The notes beneath the pieces were generated by a model. It had not been told where the DNA came from and ran no database searches. It was given only the letters and a program-made list of their open reading frames with translations. This document shows positions 1 through 6,682 of a stretch of DNA of 64,000 nucleotides, one piece after another. The stretch lies in contig NZ_CP179868.1 in assembly GCF_051379705.1 (NCBI RefSeq), forward strand, positions 2,728,001 to 2,792,000, in the 5' to 3' direction. A program made the position numbers and the translations under genes. Source of the DNA: Ekhidna sp051379705 (lineage in GTDB: Bacteria > Bacteroidota > Bacteroidia > Cytophagales > Cyclobacteriaceae). Each line of letters begins with the position of its first letter. Within the stretch, counting starts at the first letter, position 1.

Positions 1-28
1 GTCGGGGGTTCGAATCCCTCAGCGCCCA
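1..28 (+). tRNA. tRNA, 3' end only (isotype unknown)
   Basis: The window opens inside a tRNA. A T-arm is visible at 4-20 (GGGGG stem, TTCGAAT loop, CCCTC stem), followed by the seven-base 3' acceptor strand AGCGCCC and discriminator A at 28. CCA is not encoded (next bases are CAC), as is usual in Bacteroidota. The anticodon lies outside the window, so the amino acid cannot be named. Confidence 0.85.
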
Positions 29-113
29 CACCTAGAAACCCTGATTCAGAAATGAGTCAGGGTTTTTCTTTTTTTAATTACCTAGAAATATTTGAGGGAT
101 GAGGACCAGGTTC
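13..113 (+). repeat. Direct repeat copy 1: tRNA 3' tail plus terminator
   Basis: This 101-base segment contains the 3' half of the tRNA T-arm, the acceptor strand, the terminator hairpin and about 35 bases downstream. It recurs almost perfectly at 174-274. The copies differ by one T in the terminator T-run and one C near the 3' end (GGACC against GGACCC). Confidence 0.9.
36..77 (+). terminator. Rho-independent terminator of the tRNA
   Basis: A 13-bp stem, AAACCCTGATTCA (36-48) with TGAGTCAGGGTTT (53-65) and one G-U pair, is closed by a GAAA tetraloop and followed by an interrupted T-run. It starts 7 bases after the tRNA ends. Confidence 0.88.
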
Positions 114-173
114 GAAACCTGAGCGAAGTGAAGGTTCACGAGGGGTTGAGCGCAAGGAATTGAGCGTATGAGT

Positions 174-274
174 AATCCCTCAGCGCCCACACCTAGAAAC
201 CCTGATTCAGAAATGAGTCAGGGTTTTTCTTTTTTAATTACCTAGAAATATTTGAGGGATGAGGACCCAGGTTC
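174..274 (+). repeat. Direct repeat copy 2: displaced tRNA 3' tail plus terminator
   Basis: Second copy of the 13-113 segment, offset by 161 bases. It carries AATCCCTCAGCGCCCA and the complete terminator but no upstream tRNA body: the bases before it do not rebuild the T-stem. It is therefore a tail fragment and not a second tRNA. The 60-base spacer contains AGGTTCACGAGG, which is found again just after copy 2 (269-280). Confidence 0.88.
197..237 (+). terminator. Duplicated terminator hairpin
   Basis: Same 13-bp stem (197-209 with 214-226), GAAA loop and T-run as the terminator at 36-77, within the second repeat copy. It would stop any transcript passing the first terminator. Confidence 0.8.
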
Positions 275-437
275 ACGAGGCACGCGGATTATGGCATGGA
301 ACATAGGTGGAACTGATTATGAAAGTAAATCACAACACATACCTGTTAATGAACTAGTTATGAATTTTAAGTTTAAAAATCCACATATTATCACCTAATC
401 AAATCACCTAATTCAAAAGCCAATTTTATACGGATAT
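275..437. other. Non-coding stretch between tRNA repeat and first gene
   Basis: Nothing strongly supported is present. A 35-codon open frame (ATG 291 to TAA 396-398) is in frame with the last part of repeat copy 2 but resembles no family I know. The 10-mer ATCACCTAAT occurs twice, at 390-399 and 403-412. No clear promoter was identified for the gene at 438. Confidence 0.5.
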
Positions 438-1181
438 ATGAAGGCCCTTTTAATATTCATTTTTGCATCATTGAAATCAACACAGCATTATATGGACTTT
501 TCTTCACACATTCTGGCACTTGTATTTTCTGCACTAAGCTTAGGATCTTTTGCTCAATTAGCTCTGGACGACAAAGAGGTTTTGGTTAAAAGTGAATTAT
601 CGGGAGATGATTTAACAGCTCCACGAACCGATCTCCTTCGCACTGAGGTTGAAGATTTTATTTATGGCCCTGCGACACGCATCAAATTCAAAATCATTGA
701 GGAAGAATCAGGATTAGCGACCACTTATTTCAAGATAGCGGATTTAGCTTACATGAAGTCCGATGGCAGGCAAATGGTTCCACATCAGCTTAGCGATGGT
801 GCTTATCAAATTGAATACTATAGCGTAGATAAAAACGGAAATCAGGAACAAATAAGAACAGGAGAGATCTACATTGATAAAAAAGGACCAAAAATAAGCG
901 CTGGATTTGGCACAACGCCAAGTTCCTTTGAAAACGGACTGCCGATATTCTCCGGGGACTTCCAGTTACAAGTTGAAGCAGCGGATGATCATGTGAAAGT
1001 TCAGAAGCTTATGTATAAGATCAATGATGGCGAGATGGTAGTTAGTGATAACGCCGAGTTTATAGACCTGACAAATGTGGTTAAAACCCTTGATGAAGGA
1101 TTAGTGAAAATTGAAATTCGCTCGTATGATACTTTCTACAACTTCTCGAAAGAAGTGGTGGAGTTCAAAATAAAAAAATAG
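438..1181 (+). CDS. Exported protein with OmpL47/Ig-like domain
   Basis: A 247-residue exported protein. The N-terminus holds a hydrophobic stretch ending SLGSFAQ, consistent with signal peptidase I cleavage. An alternative start at 492 gives a cleaner signal peptide of about 22 residues, so the true start is uncertain. The mature part is beta-rich, and EYYSVDKNGNQE (around residues 124-135) resembles the 'YSVDNAGN' signature of OmpL47-type/Ig-like repeats, followed by a second, weaker module with 'YDTFYNFSKE' near the C-terminus. A structural or surface role in the envelope is likely; the exact function is unknown. It stands alone and is followed by a terminator shared with the convergent gene at 1235. 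Confidence 0.75.
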   Translation: MKALLIFIFASLKSTQHYMDFSSHILALVFSALSLGSFAQLALDDKEVLVKSELSGDDLTAPRTDLLRTEVEDFIYGPATRIKFKIIEEESGLATTYFKIADLAYMKSDGRQMVPHQLSDGAYQIEYYSVDKNGNQEQIRTGEIYIDKKGPKISAGFGTTPSSFENGLPIFSGDFQLQVEAADDHVKVQKLMYKINDGEMVVSDNAEFIDLTNVVKTLDEGLVKIEIRSYDTFYNFSKEVVEFKIKK

Positions 1182-1201
1182 GCTAAGGAAAAGCGAGATA
1201 C

Positions 1202-1233
1202 AAAGCCTGATGTGAAAGCATCAGGCTTTTTTA
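1202..1233. terminator. Bidirectional terminator between convergent genes
   Basis: An 11-bp stem, AAAGCCTGATG (1202-1212) with CATCAGGCTTT (1219-1229), has a 6-base loop. A T-run follows on the plus strand and A-rich flanks serve the minus strand. It sits between the stops of the genes at 438-1181 and 1235-1588. Confidence 0.85.
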
Positions 1234-1234
1234 T

Positions 1235-1588
1235 TTAGCTAACCAAATAATCTTTAGCAGTTTCTTCATCATCAAAAGGACGCATAGCACCTCCAAGTAG
1301 TCTATTGTACCCCGATAGCAAAACCTTTTTTGCCCCGGTGATGCCAACCACGGCGCCTCTTACTGGCACCCCTTTTGTCTCCTTTCCTAATTCCCGTATG
1401 TAGGCTGTAAACTTCCTGGTAGCTGGTGTGTCAGCAATATTTACAAGTCGAAGGTGATAACCTGGGTCTGACAGTAAAAACTCTTTTAAAGAGCGTGCAA
1501 TTTCTAACATTTCAGACTCTGACCTTCGCCTGTAATCAACGTAGATTATTTCTTTTCCCTTGTGAGTGATTTTTTGAATTCCCGGCAT
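1235..1588 (-). CDS. SpoIIAA-like (STAS/SEC14) small protein
   Basis: A 117-residue cytosolic protein with no signal peptide or membrane segment. Its pattern, 'KEIIYVDYR' near the N-terminus, a central 'LRLVNIADTPATRKF', then 'GAVVGITGAKKVLLSGYNRLLGG' split across the C-terminal half and 'DDEETAKDYLV' at the end, matches small single-domain SpoIIAA-like (STAS/SEC14) proteins common in Bacteroidota. In that family the domain is thought to bind lipids or protein partners; no enzyme activity is established. The gene is monocistronic, convergent with its left neighbour and divergent from the YHS lipoprotein gene. Function is inferred from fold only. Confidence 0.65.
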   Translation of the reverse strand: MPGIQKITHKGKEIIYVDYRRRSESEMLEIARSLKEFLLSDPGYHLRLVNIADTPATRKFTAYIRELGKETKGVPVRGAVVGITGAKKVLLSGYNRLLGGAMRPFDDEETAKDYLVS

Positions 1589-1733
1589 GCTCTAAGGTAT
1601 GTGTGAACCACTAAAATAAATCAGTTGGTCAAAAAATCTAAATGTCTTCCTTAAGACCTCAGCCAATCAAAGAACCTTATTTCCTGATCTATCAATTTCG
1701 ATCTTCGTAAACCCATCGAAACGAAAAAAAACC

Positions 1734-2213
1734 ATGAAAAAAACATATATTTTTATAGCCATGCTCTTTTTGATGTCGGCCTGCAGCAGCGACGCAGAGT
1801 CACCAAAAGACGAAGTATACAACGTAGGTGGTGTGGCACTAGACGGATATGATCCAGTAGCCTACTATGAACAAGGAGAAGCAAAGAAAGGGACAGAAGC
1901 AGAGTCTTTCAATTACAATGGATTAGCATATCACTTCTCAAGCACAAAGAATCGATTACTATTCATGGAGAATCCCAATAAGTACCTACCTAATTATGGG
2001 GGATGGTGTGCATATGCAGTGGCCGAAACATCTACTAAAATGAAGCCGGATCCCGCACAGTGGCAAATACAAGATGGCGAACTGATCTTGTTTACTTCGA
2101 GCATGATTACAAAACTTACTGGAAGCCTAAAAGATGAATGGAATGAAGATCCAGAAGCATTTGAGACAAGAGCAGATTCCAATTGGACTGAAATGAACCA
2201 GGTCACACCCTAA
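1734..2213 (+). CDS. YHS-domain lipoprotein
   Basis: A 159-residue lipoprotein. The N-terminus MKKTYIFIAMLFLMSAC has a lipobox (LMSAC, Cys17). The mature region carries a YHS-type domain: 'LDGYDPVAYYEQGEAKKG' leads into 'FNYNGLAYHFSS', 'LFMENPNKYLPNYGGWCAYAVA', the arrangement seen in exported YHS proteins related to metal (copper) handling. The Tyr-His-Ser core appears as YHFSS. Metal binding is inferred from the family and is not shown. It is a single gene with no partner metal transporter nearby, so its metal and partner are unknown. The C-terminal tail (DEWNEDPEAFE) is acidic. Confidence 0.8.
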   Translation: MKKTYIFIAMLFLMSACSSDAESPKDEVYNVGGVALDGYDPVAYYEQGEAKKGTEAESFNYNGLAYHFSSTKNRLLFMENPNKYLPNYGGWCAYAVAETSTKMKPDPAQWQIQDGELILFTSSMITKLTGSLKDEWNEDPEAFETRADSNWTEMNQVTP

Positions 2214-2302
2214 TGTTATTTTTTCTTCTTATTCGCTAAAATTTCTTATCAAATTGAATGCATGTTTCTAATTTGGCATCTTGATTTCGCGGAATTTGGT
2301 AG

Positions 2303-3382
2303 ATGTCTAAGAAGAATCAGGTAAAAACAAAAGCTCTTTACAGGAAGCTGAACAAGCTTTTTGACGCAAGCCCTACCATTGAACTTTCAGCAAGAAAGCG
2401 ATGGGTAATATTTTCAGATCTTCATATGGGAGATGGTGGAGCGACTGATGATTTCAAGCGAAACGCAAAGCTCTTTAGAACTGTTCTAAACGAGTATTAC
2501 CTGTCAAATGATTATGCATTGATTCTAAATGGCGATGTAGAAGAACTACAGCGATTCCAGTTACGGAAGATCATTGACAAATGGAAAGCGATCTATGAGC
2601 TGTTTGATGCCTTTAATGCAAAAGACAACCTCTTTAAAACAATTGGGAATCACGACCTTGAACTGCAATTGATGAAGGACCTGCCGTTTGAATACAAACA
2701 TTATGAGTCGTTAAAATTGAAGTTTGGAGAGAATTACCTCTTCGTTTTTCATGGTCATCAAGCAAGCAAAAAGTATCAGGAACATAATGAACTGATAGGG
2801 TTTACATTAAAATATTTTGCCAATCCATTAGGAATAAAAAGCTATTCAGTTTCGCATAGCAGCCAGAAGCAGTACAAGATTGAGAAAAGCGTCTATGGGT
2901 TTTCAACATTTTATAAAACCATGTCCATTATTGGTCATACTCATAGACCATTGTTCGAATCACTCCATAAAGTTGATAGGCTAAAATATAAGATCGAACA
3001 ATTATGCAGAGATTTTATTGATGCTGAAAAAGATGAGAAAGAGTCGATTAGAGCTGAGATTAAGTCTCACAAAAAAGAACTAAAAAAATTCTACCGACAA
3101 AACAAAGATCATAGTTTTCAGAACTATGTATATAATACAATGTTTCATATTCCATGTGTATTCAACTCGGGTTGTGTGGTTGGCAAGCGAGGCATGACTA
3201 GTTTAGAAATAGAAGATGGCAAAATCAGGCTTGTTCATTGGTTTGATAAAAAGATTAGTAAGAAATATTTAAAGCAAGGTGGCTATCAGCCGGAGCAGCT
3301 TAGTAATTCAGATTTCTACCGAATGGTCATCAACGAAGAATCACTGGACTATATCTTCACACGAATCAATTTTTTATCATGA
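2303..3382 (+). CDS. Calcineurin-like metallophosphoesterase
   Basis: A 359-residue cytosolic phosphoesterase. Metal-binding motifs are complete and in order: D39-x-H41 (SDLHMGD), GD78 (LNGDVEE), GNHD (115-118), HGH (150-152) and GHTH near residue 216. This is the calcineurin-like dinuclear metal fold. It shares a general look with LpxH-type UDP-diacylglucosamine hydrolases, but is longer, with a Lys/Glu-rich helical insertion after GHTH (about 225-275) and a C-terminal extension, so substrate assignment is open. It is the first gene of a tight operon: its stop overlaps the GDPD start by four bases (ATGA), and a PfkB kinase gene follows in the same manner. Confidence 0.85.
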   Translation: MSKKNQVKTKALYRKLNKLFDASPTIELSARKRWVIFSDLHMGDGGATDDFKRNAKLFRTVLNEYYLSNDYALILNGDVEELQRFQLRKIIDKWKAIYELFDAFNAKDNLFKTIGNHDLELQLMKDLPFEYKHYESLKLKFGENYLFVFHGHQASKKYQEHNELIGFTLKYFANPLGIKSYSVSHSSQKQYKIEKSVYGFSTFYKTMSIIGHTHRPLFESLHKVDRLKYKIEQLCRDFIDAEKDEKESIRAEIKSHKKELKKFYRQNKDHSFQNYVYNTMFHIPCVFNSGCVVGKRGMTSLEIEDGKIRLVHWFDKKISKKYLKQGGYQPEQLSNSDFYRMVINEESLDYIFTRINFLS

Positions 3383-4269
3383 TATACAGATACCTATTCA
3401 TATGCTTTGTGATTTTGGCTTCCTGTGAAGCCAAAAATAATGACACCGAAATATTCGATATTCAAGGGCATAGGGGTGCCAGAGGCCTTGCTCCAGAGAA
3501 TAGCCTTCCAGCCTTTATTGTAGCTTCCAACTTAGGCGTAAACACCTTAGAGTTGGATGTTGTAGTAACTAAAGATCATAAACTAGTTGTTAGTCACGAG
3601 CCCTACTTTTCTCCGGTTTTCTGTAGAGACAGCCTTGGAAATGAGATTCCTTCAGATTCAGTAATCAATATTTATCAGCTCAACTATGATCAAGTCAAAG
3701 AATTTGACTGTGGGACATTAAGAAATCCAAGTTTCCCTAATCAAAAAAGAATTGCAGTTTATAAACCACTATTAGAAGAAGTTATTGACAGTGTTGAGTC
3801 CTTCAATAGGAATAAAAAAATAAAAGCGATTAATTATAACATTGAGCTTAAAACCACATCAAAAACGGATTCTATTTTCCATCCTGAGCCTGAGGTTTTT
3901 TCTAAACTGGTATATCAGGTTTTGGAGGATAAAAAAATATTAGATAGGGTAACGATTCAGTCGTTTGACTTTAGAACACTAAAATACTTCCATGAAAATT
4001 ATCCGGAAGTTGATCTGGCAATTCTTATAGAAAATGACTTAAACTGGAAATTAAATATTGATTCACTTGGGTTTACTCCCAAAATCTATTCATGCAATTA
4101 TCGCTTACTTTCGCAAGAAAGTATCAAGGAAATCAAGTCAAAAGGAATGAAGGTTATTCCATGGACAGTGAATGATTTCTTTGAAATGAATAAACTAATA
4201 GCTTGGGGTGTGGATGGAATTATCACAGATTACCCAGATAGAGCATTGATTATTAAAAAGCGAAAATGA
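3379..4269 (+). CDS. Glycerophosphodiester phosphodiesterase lipoprotein
   Basis: A 296-residue GDPD-family enzyme, predicted to split glycerophosphodiesters into sn-glycerol 3-phosphate and an alcohol. The lipobox LASC (Cys16) makes it a periplasm-facing lipoprotein. Catalytic features are visible: H31-R32 (GHRGARG), E58 and D60 (LELDV), and H73 (VSHEP). The C-terminal 'GVDGIITDYPDRAL' is the usual barrel-closing strand of the family. It overlaps the upstream phosphoesterase gene and the downstream kinase gene by four bases each (ATGA), implying coupled translation. The substrate is probably lipid-derived headgroups, an inference from the family. Confidence 0.9.
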   Translation: MIYRYLFICFVILASCEAKNNDTEIFDIQGHRGARGLAPENSLPAFIVASNLGVNTLELDVVVTKDHKLVVSHEPYFSPVFCRDSLGNEIPSDSVINIYQLNYDQVKEFDCGTLRNPSFPNQKRIAVYKPLLEEVIDSVESFNRNKKIKAINYNIELKTTSKTDSIFHPEPEVFSKLVYQVLEDKKILDRVTIQSFDFRTLKYFHENYPEVDLAILIENDLNWKLNIDSLGFTPKIYSCNYRLLSQESIKEIKSKGMKVIPWTVNDFFEMNKLIAWGVDGIITDYPDRALIIKKRK

Positions 4270-5261
4270 AAAAATACGACGTTTGTGCCATTGGTAACGC
4301 TTTGGTGGATTATGAAATTGAAGTAGAAGATCAATTTTTCAGTGAAAATGAAGTGGAAAAGGGTCTAATGACACTTGTAGATGAAGAAAGACAAGGGTTA
4401 CTTCTATCCAAAGTAGCTGGAAACGTCAAAAAAAAGCAGGGAGGTGGCTCGGCAGCCAATACAATTTTTGGCTTAGCACAATTTGGCGGTAAAGGCTATT
4501 ATACCTGCAAAGTGGCAAATGACGAAGATGGAACGTTGTTCACGCAAGATTTAGCATCTGCAGGAATCGACACCAATCTAGATTCGAAAAATCTTCATCC
4601 AGGAGTAACAGGAAAGTGTCTTGTAATGGTTACTCCGGACGCTGAGCGTACGATGAATACTTACCTTGGAATCACAACCAATTTTTCTGTGGATGAGTTG
4701 AGCGAAGATGCAATCAAAAACTCCAGCTATATATTTATGGAAGGGTTTTTGGTATCATCCCCAACAGGTTTAGAAGCAATGAAAGAAGCTAAGCGCATAG
4801 CATCTAATAATGGTGTGAAAGTAGCACTTACATTTTCAGACCCGTCCATGGTTAAGTATTTTAATGATCAGATGAAAGAGATAGTTGGAGATGGCGTTGA
4901 TTTGTTGTTTTGCAACATTGAAGAAGCGGAGCTATTTGCAAGAGTAGAAGGGATGGAAGCTGCAAAAAAAGCAATTGGAAAGGTGGCTAAGGAATTTGTA
5001 ATCACAAAAGGCAAAGAAGGAGCACTTGCTTATGACGGTACAACTCACCATGAAATTCAGCCGTTCCCTACAAAAGCAGTAGACGCTACTGGTGCAGGTG
5101 ATATGTTTGCAGGTGCTTTCTTATATGGCATTAATAACGGCCGTACACATGCGGAGGCAGGAAAACTGGCAAGTGCGGCAAGCTCAGCAGTTGTTTCCAA
5201 GTACGGTCCAAGATTAAACCCAAATCATATAAAAGAGGTTTTGTCATTGCTGGAAAAGTGA
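4266..5261 (+). CDS. PfkB-family kinase, probable adenosine kinase
   Basis: A 331-residue ribokinase-fold sugar or nucleoside kinase. The N-terminal 'CAIGNALVDYEIE', the di-Gly 'QGGGSAANT' substrate region and the C-terminal signature DATGAGD (273-279, catalytic Asp279) are all present. The N-terminus and length match Bacteroidota proteins annotated as adenosine kinase, which convert adenosine to AMP; other sugar substrates cannot be excluded. It is the last gene of the phosphoesterase-GDPD-kinase operon, starting with an ATGA overlap. The link to the two phosphodiesterases suggests salvage of breakdown products, but this is inference. Confidence 0.82.
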   Translation: MKKYDVCAIGNALVDYEIEVEDQFFSENEVEKGLMTLVDEERQGLLLSKVAGNVKKKQGGGSAANTIFGLAQFGGKGYYTCKVANDEDGTLFTQDLASAGIDTNLDSKNLHPGVTGKCLVMVTPDAERTMNTYLGITTNFSVDELSEDAIKNSSYIFMEGFLVSSPTGLEAMKEAKRIASNNGVKVALTFSDPSMVKYFNDQMKEIVGDGVDLLFCNIEEAELFARVEGMEAAKKAIGKVAKEFVITKGKEGALAYDGTTHHEIQPFPTKAVDATGAGDMFAGAFLYGINNGRTHAEAGKLASAASSAVVSKYGPRLNPNHIKEVLSLLEK

Positions 5262-5311
5262 AGTTTATTTGGCTTAGAGAATTATAATTAAAATGTTAAC
5301 ATATAAATAAA

Positions 5312-6661
5312 ATGAGAAACACCCTATCCTTAATCTGCATACTCGCGATGCTTGGAGCGTTTGCTCAAGAGAAGCGAATTGATTTTGTGGAGTATGACAT
5401 GGACAATGGATTACATGTAATCCTGCACCAAGACAACTCTACTCCGATTGTTAATGTGGCTGTACTCTACCACGTAGGTTCTAAAAATGAACCAAAAGGT
5501 AGAACTGGTTTTGCCCACTTTTTTGAGCATTTAATGTTTGAAGGATCTCCAAACATCGAGAGAGGCTCTTTCTTCAAGATTATTCAGAATGCTGGCGGAC
5601 AGTTGAACGCCAATACGTCATTTGATAGAACCTTTTACTATGAGACGCTTCCTTCTCATCAATTAGAGTTAGGACTCTACATGGAGTCGGAGAGGATGCT
5701 TCACGCAAAAATCGATTCCATTGGCGTTGCAACACAAAAAGAAGTGGTGAAAGAAGAAAAAAGGACAAGAATTGACAATCAGCCATATATGTCATTCCAA
5801 GCCAAAATCTTTGGAAAGGCATACGAAGGCACGCCATATTCATGGACGCCAATCGGTTCATTTGAAGATATCGATGCTGCAACCAATGAGGATTTCAAAG
5901 ACTTCTTTGAAACATTCTATGTTCCAAACAATGCGACACTTTCAATCGCTGGAGACATCCAGATAGAAGAAACAAAAAAACTGATTGAGAAGTATTTTGC
6001 GGAAATCCCAAAAGGGACAAAAGAAATTCCAAGACCGGAGATTAAAGCACCGGATTTGGGTGGTGAAGTAAGAGAAGAGGTTTTTGATAACGTGCAACTC
6101 CCTGGTGTATTCCAGGCTTACAGAATGGCAGAGCAAGGATCAGATGATTATTACGCTATGCAAATGCTTACTACGCTACTTTCAGGAGGTCAAAGTTCAA
6201 GATTTCAAAAAGAAATTGTAGACAATCAGGAAATTGCAGCTTTTGTTGGTTCATTCCCATTCGCACTTGAAGATGGTGGATTATTTGTCTCACTTGGATT
6301 GGTAAACATGGGCAAAACACCAGAAGAACTTGAGGAGGCAATGATGGCCGAAATTGAGCGTGTGAAAATGGAAGACATCAGCGACAGAGAATTTAAAAAG
6401 CTTCAAAATCAGGTTGAGAACAACTTTGTCAGCTCAAACAGTACCGTAAGAGGTATTGCTGAAAGCCTGGCTGATTATCACGTTTATTATGGAGATGCCG
6501 ACTTGATTAACAGCGAAATTGATCGTTACATGGCCGTTACCAAAGAAGATATCAAGCGTGTAGCTAAAAAATATCTAACGCCGGACAACCGTGTGACACT
6601 GTACTATCTTCCAAAATCAGCGCAGCAAAAGCCTGAGGATGAAAAACTAGACGATCAATAA
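5312..6661 (+). CDS. M16 zinc peptidase, catalytically competent subunit
   Basis: A 449-residue exported peptidase (signal MRNTLSLICILAMLGAFAQ). The inverted zinc motif HxxEH is intact at H69-F-F-E72-H73, with the downstream Glu-rich helix (EVVKEEKRT) expected to give the third ligand. Two M16 half-domains are recognisable: residues 20-220 and about 225-440. It is followed after 21 bases by a second M16 gene lacking the zinc motif, so the two probably form a heterodimer in the periplasm, like other M16 pairs with one active and one inactive chain. The substrate is unknown, presumably peptides. Confidence 0.92.
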   Translation: MRNTLSLICILAMLGAFAQEKRIDFVEYDMDNGLHVILHQDNSTPIVNVAVLYHVGSKNEPKGRTGFAHFFEHLMFEGSPNIERGSFFKIIQNAGGQLNANTSFDRTFYYETLPSHQLELGLYMESERMLHAKIDSIGVATQKEVVKEEKRTRIDNQPYMSFQAKIFGKAYEGTPYSWTPIGSFEDIDAATNEDFKDFFETFYVPNNATLSIAGDIQIEETKKLIEKYFAEIPKGTKEIPRPEIKAPDLGGEVREEVFDNVQLPGVFQAYRMAEQGSDDYYAMQMLTTLLSGGQSSRFQKEIVDNQEIAAFVGSFPFALEDGGLFVSLGLVNMGKTPEELEEAMMAEIERVKMEDISDREFKKLQNQVENNFVSSNSTVRGIAESLADYHVYYGDADLINSEIDRYMAVTKEDIKRVAKKYLTPDNRVTLYYLPKSAQQKPEDEKLDDQ

Positions 6662-6682
6662 ACCTTTATAAAGTAAGAAATT

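Noticed and set aside
291..398. A 35-codon open frame in the first intergenic region
   Set aside because: It runs on from the tRNA-tail repeat, resembles no family and lacks a promoter or ribosome site. It is described within the non-coding feature only.
13..437. Prophage or integrative element at the tRNA
   Set aside because: Although the duplicated tail looks like an attachment site, there is no integrase, relaxase or phage gene, and the following genes are ordinary in composition.
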